From NCBI GenBank assembly GCA_018608735.1, contig JABAYZ010000117.1, positions 1-18,838 on the forward strand: 18,838 bases of DNA, written 5' to 3'. The DNA is from Flavobacteriaceae bacterium (lineage in GTDB: Bacteria > Bacteroidota > Bacteroidia > Flavobacteriales > Flavobacteriaceae). How positions within the stretch are numbered: the stretch's first letter is position 1; each line of letters begins with the position of its first letter. The notes below the pieces were generated by a model, which saw only the letters and a list, made by a program, of their open reading frames with translations, had not been told where the DNA came from and made no database searches. Of the stretch, positions 7,043-13,875 are shown in pieces. The translations under genes were made by a program, and so were the position numbers.

Positions 7043-8014
7043 CTATTTGGAAGTTTGTTTTGGGTATAGTCTGTTGTAGATGGGCAAAAAGACTAGCGAG
7101 AGGCCGCCTAGTAGAACGACCATGATTGTTTGTGAGGTCCACATAATCCAGCCAAAGGCAATACTAGGATCTTCTGGGATATTAAATATAGAAAACGCTG
7201 CAAAAACGGCCAGCGGGTAGGACCCAATTCCACCGTTGGTTGCGGCTATGCTAAAACTTGCCGAAATGAAACCCATTAAAATCGCCGAAAACGGAAGTTG
7301 ACTTGTTTCGAGAATCGAGAAGGATGTAACATAAAACATCAAAACATACATCAACCAGATAAACAGTGTGTGCGCCAAGTATGTCCACTTTTTTTTCATT
7401 TTGATAATGCTTGACACGCCCTCAATAAGTCCCGTGAAAACTGTTTTGATTTTGAGGATAAAAACATGATTGGAGGTGTTGTATATTTGATACCCCAATG
7501 CTAAACCTGAGATTAAAATAAGACCTAACACCATCAATTTGGTAGGGTTGACATTGGTGTGTAAAAAATCAAAAATGATATCAAATTCTAATAGTAAGCT
7601 TATACTGATAATACATAACATGACTAATAAATCCGCCACTCTTTCGGCGATAATGGTGCCAAATCCTTTTTGAAAAGGGACGCCTTCATAGTTTGTTAAA
7701 ACAGTAGCACGCGAGACTTCTCCCGCTCTAGGGATTGTATAATTTACTAAGTAGGAGGTGAAAACCGCCATAATACTGTTTGGTAGTCGCAAGTGATATC
7801 CCATAGGTTCTATCATAAACTTCCATCTGTAGGCTCGTGATAGGTGGCTGAGCAATCCAAAAAAAACGCCAAGTCCAACCCAAAAATAATTAGCATCTTT
7901 GAAATACCCTAATAATACTGGTATAGAAATTTTGGATAATGAATACCAAACCAACAACACCCCAAGCAAAAGCGGTAGGCTTATTTTTAGGGCCGATTTG
8001 AGATTTTGATTCAA
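7043..8014 (-). CDS. YbhN/AglD-type membrane protein (lysylphosphatidylglycerol synthase TM region family)
   Basis: A 323-residue polytopic inner-membrane protein with about eight hydrophobic segments, ending in a basic tail (YNRLYPKQTSK). It shows the hallmarks of the family (PF03706): an early SRAYRWKFMIEPMG segment, a central YTIPRAGEVSRATVL motif with the conserved Pro-Arg-Ala-Gly-Glu, and a later GGIGSYPLAVFAAFSI motif. Members include the integral-membrane half of MprF and are often described as lipid flippases or flippase-like; the substrate here is unknown. The start codon is TTG: a stop codon lies in frame just upstream and no in-frame ATG occurs until about residue 67, inside conserved sequence. 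The TTG is four bases after the panD stop, which fits translational coupling. Confidence 0.9.
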   Translation of the reverse strand: MNQNLKSALKISLPLLLGVLLVWYSLSKISIPVLLGYFKDANYFWVGLGVFFGLLSHLSRAYRWKFMIEPMGYHLRLPNSIMAVFTSYLVNYTIPRAGEVSRATVLTNYEGVPFQKGFGTIIAERVADLLVMLCIISISLLLEFDIIFDFLHTNVNPTKLMVLGLILISGLALGYQIYNTSNHVFILKIKTVFTGLIEGVSSIIKMKKKWTYLAHTLFIWLMYVLMFYVTSFSILETSQLPFSAILMGFISASFSIAATNGGIGSYPLAVFAAFSIFNIPEDPSIAFGWIMWTSQTIMVVLLGGLSLVFLPIYNRLYPKQTSK

Positions 8015-8018
8015 GGGG

Positions 8019-8369
8019 TTAGTTTAATAAATTATTAAGCTCATTTGGAAATACTAAAGATGGCTTGAATACTTTTGCGGATTCAACATCCATAAAGGCA
8101 TAGGTGATTAGAATCAAAATATCGCCTATAGATACCTTGTGTGCTGCTGCTCCATTCAGAGTGATTTCACCAGAATTTCTAGGGCCAGGAATGACATAGG
8201 TGTCTAGGCGTTCGCCATTGGTGTTATTGACCACTTGTATTTTTTCGCCTTGAATAATATTTGCAGCATCCATTAAATCTTCATCAATCGTGATACTACC
8301 AATATAATCAAGTTCGGCCCCAGTGACTTTTACGCGATGAATTTTAGATTTTACGACTTGTATTTGCAT
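8019..8369 (-). CDS. panD: Aspartate 1-decarboxylase PanD (precursor)
   Basis: Pyruvoyl-dependent enzyme that makes beta-alanine from L-aspartate for pantothenate and coenzyme A. The 116-residue length is typical. The self-cleavage site is YIGSITID, with Gly 24-Ser 25, so Ser 25 would become the pyruvoyl group of the alpha chain. Other conserved residues are visible: Lys 9, His 11, Tyr 22, Arg 54, Tyr 58 and the NGAAAH loop (72-77). It starts 14 bases after panC and its stop is four bases before the flippase-like gene, so panC and panD are clearly co-transcribed. panB, which makes the pantoate precursor, is not in the window. Confidence 0.97.
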   Translation of the reverse strand: MQIQVVKSKIHRVKVTGAELDYIGSITIDEDLMDAANIIQGEKIQVVNNTNGERLDTYVIPGPRNSGEITLNGAAAHKVSIGDILILITYAFMDVESAKVFKPSLVFPNELNNLLN

Positions 8370-8383
8370 AGGAACAAAGATAA

Positions 8384-9235
8384 TTAATTTAAAGCGATAT
8401 TATCAATTAATCGAACATCTCTTGCAAAGACTGCTATAAATGCGCGGTATGTTTTAGTTTGATTTTTTTGCTGAATGGGCGCTAAGGTTTCGCTCTCTGA
8501 AATTTGGAAATATTCCAGCTCAAATAAAGGATGGTTCTTAAACTGAGTGCGTACCCATTGAGATATCTCTTCTGAAGGCTCAGATTTGAATTTTTCTTTA
8601 ACCGATTTTAATGTTTTATAAATTAAATCGGCTGTTTTTAATTCTTTATCAGACAAACGGCTGTTTCGAGAGCTCATAGCGAGTCCGTTGGGCTCGCGCT
8701 CAATTGGGCATCCTATGATGTTTACGGGAAGCCCTGTTAGTTCAACCATCTTTTTGATGATTTGTAGTTGCTGAAAATCTTTTTCACCAAAATAAGCGGC
8801 ATTGGGTTTTACAATTTGAAACAGGCGTTTCACAATAGTTCCAACGCCATCAAAATGGCCGGATCTAAATTTTCCTTCCATTTGAGATTCTAATCCTCCA
8901 AAATCAAACGGTTCTGACTTTGTTTGAGACCCATAAATATCCTTGACTGTGGGGGCATAGACTAATAGTGCTGTAGTAGAAAGTGTTTCTAACAATTGAA
9001 TATCTTGTGTCAGATTACGGGGGTATTTGTTTAAATCTGTTGGATTGTCAAACTGCGTTGGGTTTACAAAAATACTGACAACTACCAATGTGTTTTCAGC
9101 TAAGGCGGCTTTAACTAAGGATAAATGCCCCACATGAAGCGCGCCCATAGTTGGCACAAACCCTAACGAAAAAACGGGGTGTTTTTTCTTGGAAATAAAG
9201 GCGCTTAACTCAGCTTTAGACGTGTAAACTTGCAT
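8384..9235 (-). CDS. panC: Pantoate-beta-alanine ligase PanC (pantothenate synthetase)
   Basis: Joins pantoate and beta-alanine using ATP, through a pantoyl-adenylate, in the cytoplasm. The 283-residue length is standard. The nucleotidyltransferase HxGH signature is HVGH (34-37) in VPTMGALHVGHLSLV. FVNPTQF, YFGEKDFQQL and the KMSKS-like MSSRNSRLS loop are all present. It is first in the - strand run and supplies the step that uses the PanD product. A TAnnTTTG element lies 23 bases upstream of the ATG, back to back with the promoter of the GT5-like gene. Confidence 0.97.
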   Translation of the reverse strand: MQVYTSKAELSAFISKKKHPVFSLGFVPTMGALHVGHLSLVKAALAENTLVVVSIFVNPTQFDNPTDLNKYPRNLTQDIQLLETLSTTALLVYAPTVKDIYGSQTKSEPFDFGGLESQMEGKFRSGHFDGVGTIVKRLFQIVKPNAAYFGEKDFQQLQIIKKMVELTGLPVNIIGCPIEREPNGLAMSSRNSRLSDKELKTADLIYKTLKSVKEKFKSEPSEEISQWVRTQFKNHPLFELEYFQISESETLAPIQQKNQTKTYRAFIAVFARDVRLIDNIALN

Positions 9236-9257
9236 TTAGTAAATAATTAACAACGTG

Positions 9258-9265
9258 CAAACTTA
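9258..9265 (-). promoter_or_regulatory. Putative -7 element for the panC-panD operon
   Basis: On the - strand this is TAAGTTTG, matching TAnnTTTG, 23 bases before the panC ATG. No clear -33 TTG is visible. The opposing element for the divergent gene starts 31 bases away. Confidence 0.55.
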
Positions 9266-9296
9266 AGGTATTACTATTAATCTGCATAAAATTTTG

Positions 9297-9304
9297 TATT
9301 TTTG
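9297..9304 (+). promoter_or_regulatory. Putative -7 element for the GT5-like / DUF4270 / glmS run
   Basis: TATTTTTG matches TAnnTTTG and lies 37 bases before the ATG at 9342, allowing a leader of about 30 bases. No convincing -33 element is visible. Confidence 0.55.
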
Positions 9305-9341
9305 CGTGTTTTTAGATGATAACGCTAAAACCCTAGAACAT

Positions 9342-10160
9342 ATGAAAGATAAGAGAATATTATACGTGTCGTCCGAGGTTGTTCCATATTTACCTGAAAC
9401 TGAAATTTCCTCCATGTCGTTTGAAGCCCCTAGAATGGTCAATAAACAAGGTGGACAGATACGAATATTCATGCCACGTTATGGGAATATTAATGAGCGC
9501 AGACATCAGTTACACGAAGTAATTCGTCTTTCGGGGATCAACTTAGTGATCAATGATTTAGATATGCCCCTTATTATAAAAGTGGCTTCTATTCCAAAAG
9601 AGCGAATCCAAGTATACTTCATTGATAACGAGGAATATTTCAGCAGAAAAGCTACACTAACAGATGAAAATGGGCAGTTGTTTGACGATAATGATGAACG
9701 TGCTATCTTTTTTGCCAAAGGCGTCATAGAAACCGTAAAGAAATTAAATTGGGCTCCAGACATTATTCATGTTCAGGGATGGTTGGCCTCTTTATTACCT
9801 TTATATCTAAAGCAATATTACAAAGACGAGCCTTTATTTAAACAAAGTAAAATTGTGACCTCAATATACAGTCAGAGTTTTGACGAAACATTGAATAAAG
9901 CGTTGGTCAATAAAATCAAGTTTGATGAAATTGAAGACAAACATATCAGCAAATTAAAAACCCCTGATTATACCACCCTAATGAAAGTTGCTATTGACTT
10001 TTCGGATGGATTAATAAAAGGGTCTCAAGACCTTTCTGAAGACTTAGACGATTACCTTTCTAATTGCGAAAAACCGGTGTTGGACTACCAATACCCTGAG
10101 GCTTTTGCAGAAGCATATACCGAATTTTACAATACACAAATCTTAAAACAAGTCCCTTAA
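9342..10160 (+). CDS. Glycogen/starch synthase N-terminal-like domain protein (half-length)
   Basis: A 272-residue protein that resembles only the N-terminal Rossmann domain of GT5 glycogen/starch synthases. Landmarks are ILYVSSEVVPYLPE, MVNKQGGQIRIFMPRYG, and WAPDIIHVQGWLASLLPLYL, which align with the start, the PRYG turn and the PDI-H-W segment of GlgA. Two things are missing: the KxGG ADP-glucose-binding motif, replaced by PETEISSMS at about 18-26, and the whole C-terminal catalytic half. A normal sugar-transfer reaction is therefore doubtful; a regulatory or binding role is possible. The ATG at 9342 is preferred to a TTG at 9294, because the longer form would include the promoter-like TATTTTTG. 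The stop is one base before the DUF4270 gene, and glmS follows that, so an envelope or hexosamine-linked role is an inference. Confidence 0.85.
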   Translation: MKDKRILYVSSEVVPYLPETEISSMSFEAPRMVNKQGGQIRIFMPRYGNINERRHQLHEVIRLSGINLVINDLDMPLIIKVASIPKERIQVYFIDNEEYFSRKATLTDENGQLFDDNDERAIFFAKGVIETVKKLNWAPDIIHVQGWLASLLPLYLKQYYKDEPLFKQSKIVTSIYSQSFDETLNKALVNKIKFDEIEDKHISKLKTPDYTTLMKVAIDFSDGLIKGSQDLSEDLDDYLSNCEKPVLDYQYPEAFAEAYTEFYNTQILKQVP

Positions 10161-10161
10161 T

Positions 10162-11823
10162 ATGAAATATCTTAACTCGGTTTTATTAAAATCCGTTAGT
10201 TCCATAGCGTTGATTTTTATGATTCAGGCATGTGAGAATGAGTTTTCTGAAATTGGTCCCGGAATTGTGGGAACCCCAAATTTTGAAATTCAAAACAAAT
10301 CATACCCTATAACTACCTACACTAAAAGAATTACGCCGTTTCAATCTGATGGTTTATCAAGTAATTTGTTAGGTTATTATTTTGATCCTGTATTTGGAAG
10401 TTCTAAAGTTAATTTTGTAGGACAATTAACCCCTAATACTTTTACGCCAGATTTTGGAGAAACTAATAGGGTTTTAGACTCTGTGGTATTGACCGTTCCC
10501 TATGAAAGTACAGAGGTCGCAGGAGAAACGAATACTTATAAACTGGATTCCTTGTACGGAGGAAAGACCGAGAACGACACCATAAAACTATCGATCTATA
10601 AAAACGATTATTATTTAAGAACATTTGATCCCGCTGGTGATTTAGAGGATTCACAAAAGTACTTTTCGGACGGGAGTTTGACCCAAGAGGAAATAATTGG
10701 ATCAGAACTTGAAGGACAATTGCTTTATGAAGGTAATTATTTACCGAGTGAAAAGCCAATTGGATTAAAAGAAATTAATGAAGAAACTGGTGCTCTTGAA
10801 GTTACATCTACTCTAGACCCAAGCTTAAGGATTCATTTGTATGGGGATTCTGTAGAAAACGCAAGTATTCCTGATGGATTTTGGGAAGATTTGATTCTTT
10901 CAAAAGAAGATGATGAAGCCCTTAGTAAAGCTAGTAGTTTCTACAACTATTTTAGAGGACTGTACTTTAAGGTAGAGCCTACAAACGCTGCAAATGGAAC
11001 TCTAATACAATTAAACTTTGCGTCTACTAACGCCAATGTGAAACTCTATTATTCTTACGACAAGTCCACAACTACAGACGGAGAAACTACAACAACTACA
11101 GAGCATAAAGAGTATGAAATGCTGTTTTCTGGAACGCGATTAAATATCTTTGATACCGAATTTAATAGTTCCATTTTACAAGCCGTTAATGACACCTCAA
11201 CAAATGCTGTAGGGGACGACTATCTTTACCTTAGAGGTGGCGAAGGTGCTATGGCAATTGTTGAATTGTTTTCAGAAGATGAAGATGGCAATACAGAAGA
11301 AGATCAGTTAAATGAATTTAGAACAGTTGATGACGGCGTCACAACAGCAAAACGCTTAATTAATGAAGCCTATCTCGAATTCTATGTAGAAACTACGCTC
11401 TCTAATTCCGATCTCCCGCAAAGAGTTTACTTGTATGATATCGAAAACAACATTCCGCTATCTGATTTTTTCATGGATCAAACGGTCAATCCGAATTCTT
11501 CGGACTCCAAATACTCTCATTTAGTACCATTAGCAACTAAAACAGATGCTGCTGGGGTAACGCATAAAACATATAAAATTCGAATTACAGAACATTTGAA
11601 TAATATCATCATAAGAGATTCCACTAATGTAAAACTTGGTCTCGTAGTGTCTTCCAATGTAGGAGCTGCAAACACAAGAGACTTCAAAAACAACTCTGTT
11701 GTTGATGGTGTTCCTGTAGGAACTGTACTATCGCCAAAAAGTGTTATTCTTCATGGAAACAATACTCCAGATGCTACAAAAAAAGCCAAACTCAAAATCT
11801 ATTACACCGAACCTAACAACTAA
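10162..11823 (+). CDS. DUF4270-family lipoprotein
   Basis: A 553-residue predicted lipoprotein. The N-terminus is a short signal with lipobox IQAC and Cys 24, followed by an acidic ENEFSEIG stretch, which in Flavobacteriaceae can favour export to the outer-membrane surface. The body is rich in beta-type sequence with many Asp, Asn, Ser and Thr residues, and includes a low-complexity KSTTTDGETTTTTEHKEY stretch near residues 303-320. The YYFDPVFGSSKVNFVGQL and VLDSVVLTVPY segments near the N-terminus fit the DUF4270 family found in this phylum, as does its place between the GT5-like gene and glmS. No enzyme motif is visible and the function is unknown. The last codons and the stop are part of a 22-base tandem duplication that extends into the gap before glmS. 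Confidence 0.87.
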   Translation: MKYLNSVLLKSVSSIALIFMIQACENEFSEIGPGIVGTPNFEIQNKSYPITTYTKRITPFQSDGLSSNLLGYYFDPVFGSSKVNFVGQLTPNTFTPDFGETNRVLDSVVLTVPYESTEVAGETNTYKLDSLYGGKTENDTIKLSIYKNDYYLRTFDPAGDLEDSQKYFSDGSLTQEEIIGSELEGQLLYEGNYLPSEKPIGLKEINEETGALEVTSTLDPSLRIHLYGDSVENASIPDGFWEDLILSKEDDEALSKASSFYNYFRGLYFKVEPTNAANGTLIQLNFASTNANVKLYYSYDKSTTTDGETTTTTEHKEYEMLFSGTRLNIFDTEFNSSILQAVNDTSTNAVGDDYLYLRGGEGAMAIVELFSEDEDGNTEEDQLNEFRTVDDGVTTAKRLINEAYLEFYVETTLSNSDLPQRVYLYDIENNIPLSDFFMDQTVNPNSSDSKYSHLVPLATKTDAAGVTHKTYKIRITEHLNNIIIRDSTNVKLGLVVSSNVGAANTRDFKNNSVVDGVPVGTVLSPKSVILHGNNTPDATKKAKLKIYYTEPNN

Positions 11824-11849
11824 AATTAACGAACCTAACAACTAAAATT
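11808..11849 (+). repeat. 22-base tandem duplication across the DUF4270 stop codon
   Basis: Two identical 20-base copies, CGAACCTAACAACTAAAATT, lie at 11808-11827 and 11830-11849, separated by AA, giving a 22-base period. The first copy contains the last codons and stop of the DUF4270 gene; the second is non-coding and ends two bases before the glmS ATG. The exact match suggests a recent slippage event. Confidence 0.9.
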
Positions 11850-11850
11850 T

Positions 11851-13698
11851 ATGTGTGGAATTGTAGGATATATTGGGCATCGTGACGCGTATCCCGTAAT
11901 ACTAAAAGGGTTACAACGCCTAGAATATAGAGGCTATGATAGTGCCGGAATTGCACTTTATGATGGTGCTGAAATTAAACTCTCCAAAACCAAAGGTAAA
12001 GTTGCCGATTTGGAGCAAAAAATATCCAAGCAAATCAACCCATTAGGACATTTAGGGATTGGACACACCCGATGGGCGACTCACGGCGTTCCTAACGATG
12101 TCAATTCACATCCTCATTTTTCTAATTCTGGTGATCTCATAATTATCCATAATGGTATAATTGAAAATTATGGTGCTCTAAAAGAAGAACTCATAAAAAG
12201 AGGTTACCAATTCTCTTCTGATACAGACACTGAAGTACTAGTAAACCTTATTGAAGATATTCAAAAAAACAGTGGTTTAAAGCTTGGTAAAGCCGTTCAA
12301 GTGGCCTTAAATCAAGTCGTTGGCGCATATGCCATTGCGGTATTTGACATTAAAAAACCAAACGAAATTGTAGTGGCTCGCCTCGGCAGTCCTTTGGCTA
12401 TTGGTGTAGGGGATAATGAGTTTTTTATTGCTAGTGATGCCTCTCCATTTTTAGAATACACCAATAACGCTGTCTATTTAGAAGATGAAGAAATGGCAGT
12501 GATTCGGTTGCACAAACCGTTAAACATAAGAAACATTAAAGATGATACCCTCGTAAGTCCTTACGTTCAAGAACTCAAAATAAACCTTGAGCAAATTGAA
12601 AAGGGAGGATACGATCATTTTATGCTTAAAGAAATTTTTGAGCAACCTCATGCCATTAAAGACACCTACAGAGGGCGTTTATTAATCGACGAAGGCATCA
12701 TAAAAATGGCTGGAGTTGAAGATCATATGGGTAAGTTTTTGAATGCCAACCGTATTATTATTATTGCCTGTGGTACCTCTTGGCATGCTGGATTAGTAGC
12801 GGAATATATTATTGAAGATTTGGTACGCATCCCGGTTGAAGTCGAATATGCCTCAGAATTTAGATACCGAAATCCCGTAATTAACATAAACGATATTGTC
12901 ATTGCAATTTCTCAATCTGGAGAAACAGCCGATACGCTTGCAGCTATTAAGCTTGCTAAAGAAAAAGGCGCATTTGTATTTGGCGTTTGTAATGTTGTAG
13001 GATCATCAATTTCTAGAGAAACTCATGCAGGTGCATATACCCATGCTGGACCAGAAATTGGAGTCGCCTCTACAAAAGCATTTACAACACAAATTACGGT
13101 TCTAACGCTTATTGCGTTACGATTAGCCAAAGCCAAGGGCACCATGTCCAGCTCAGATTTTAGAAGACATCTTGTGGAACTGGAAACTATCCCTGAAAAA
13201 GTAGAAGCTGTTCTTAAATCTGATGCGCTCACAAAAGAAATTGCAGCAATTTATAAAAACGCTAAAAACTTTTTATACTTAGGTAGAGGTTTTAATTTCC
13301 CTGTAGCTCTTGAAGGGGCATTAAAACTCAAAGAAATATCCTACATCCATGCTGAAGGCTACCCCGCTGCAGAAATGAAACATGGACCCATCGCACTTAT
13401 TGACGAAAATATGCCCATAGCAGTTATTGCAACAAAGTATGGTCATTATGAAAAAGTAGTGAGTAACATCCAAGAAATAAAATCTAGGAAAGGAAAAATC
13501 ATAGCAGTCGTCACAAAAGGGGATACACAAGTTAGAGCTATTGCAGACCATGTGATCGAGGTTCCTGAAACTTTAGAACTACTTTCACCGCTTCTAACCA
13601 CCATACCACTTCAATTACTGTCGTACCACATCGCTGTAATGTTGGACAAAAATGTCGATCAACCGCGTAATCTTGCCAAATCGGTAACCGTGGAATAA
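11851..13698 (+). CDS. glmS: GlmS, glutamine-fructose-6-phosphate aminotransferase (isomerizing)
   Basis: Makes glucosamine-6-phosphate from fructose-6-phosphate and glutamine, the first committed step to UDP-GlcNAc for peptidoglycan and lipopolysaccharide. The N-terminal glutaminase starts MCGIVGYIG, with Cys 2 becoming the Ntn nucleophile after Met removal, and has GHTRWATHG and HNGIIENY motifs. Two SIS sugar-isomerase domains follow, marked by ACGTSWHAGL and SQSGETADT in the first and by YLGRGFNFPVALEGALKLKE and AAEMKHGP in the second. The C-terminus reads DQPRNLAKSVTVE, as in other GlmS proteins. The length of 615 residues is normal. It follows the DUF4270 gene by 27 bases on the same strand. 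No glmS ribozyme or other structured leader was seen in the short gap, and no clear terminator follows. Confidence 0.98.
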   Translation: MCGIVGYIGHRDAYPVILKGLQRLEYRGYDSAGIALYDGAEIKLSKTKGKVADLEQKISKQINPLGHLGIGHTRWATHGVPNDVNSHPHFSNSGDLIIIHNGIIENYGALKEELIKRGYQFSSDTDTEVLVNLIEDIQKNSGLKLGKAVQVALNQVVGAYAIAVFDIKKPNEIVVARLGSPLAIGVGDNEFFIASDASPFLEYTNNAVYLEDEEMAVIRLHKPLNIRNIKDDTLVSPYVQELKINLEQIEKGGYDHFMLKEIFEQPHAIKDTYRGRLLIDEGIIKMAGVEDHMGKFLNANRIIIIACGTSWHAGLVAEYIIEDLVRIPVEVEYASEFRYRNPVININDIVIAISQSGETADTLAAIKLAKEKGAFVFGVCNVVGSSISRETHAGAYTHAGPEIGVASTKAFTTQITVLTLIALRLAKAKGTMSSSDFRRHLVELETIPEKVEAVLKSDALTKEIAAIYKNAKNFLYLGRGFNFPVALEGALKLKEISYIHAEGYPAAEMKHGPIALIDENMPIAVIATKYGHYEKVVSNIQEIKSRKGKIIAVVTKGDTQVRAIADHVIEVPETLELLSPLLTTIPLQLLSYHIAVMLDKNVDQPRNLAKSVTVE

Positions 13699-13875
13699 AT
13701 AGACCCATAATATCATAATGGCCTGTATTGCAAGTGTTTGCGTAAAATTTTAATGGATTATGTGATTTATAAATTTTACAATTAATAATATTTGTATCTG
13801 AATTTAAGAATTATTTAATTTTTAATGCTTAATTTTGATATAACTATAACCTTAAGATATTAAACAATTTAATTT

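Noticed and set aside
11824..11850. A glmS ribozyme or riboswitch before glmS
   Set aside because: The gap is only 27 bases and is fully explained by the tandem duplication, with no room for such an RNA.
13699..13875. A small gene, RNA or strong terminator in the 177-base gap after glmS
   Set aside because: The sequence is very A/T rich. I see no credible coding frame, no strong stem with a T run, and only a near match to a -7 element (AATATTTG).
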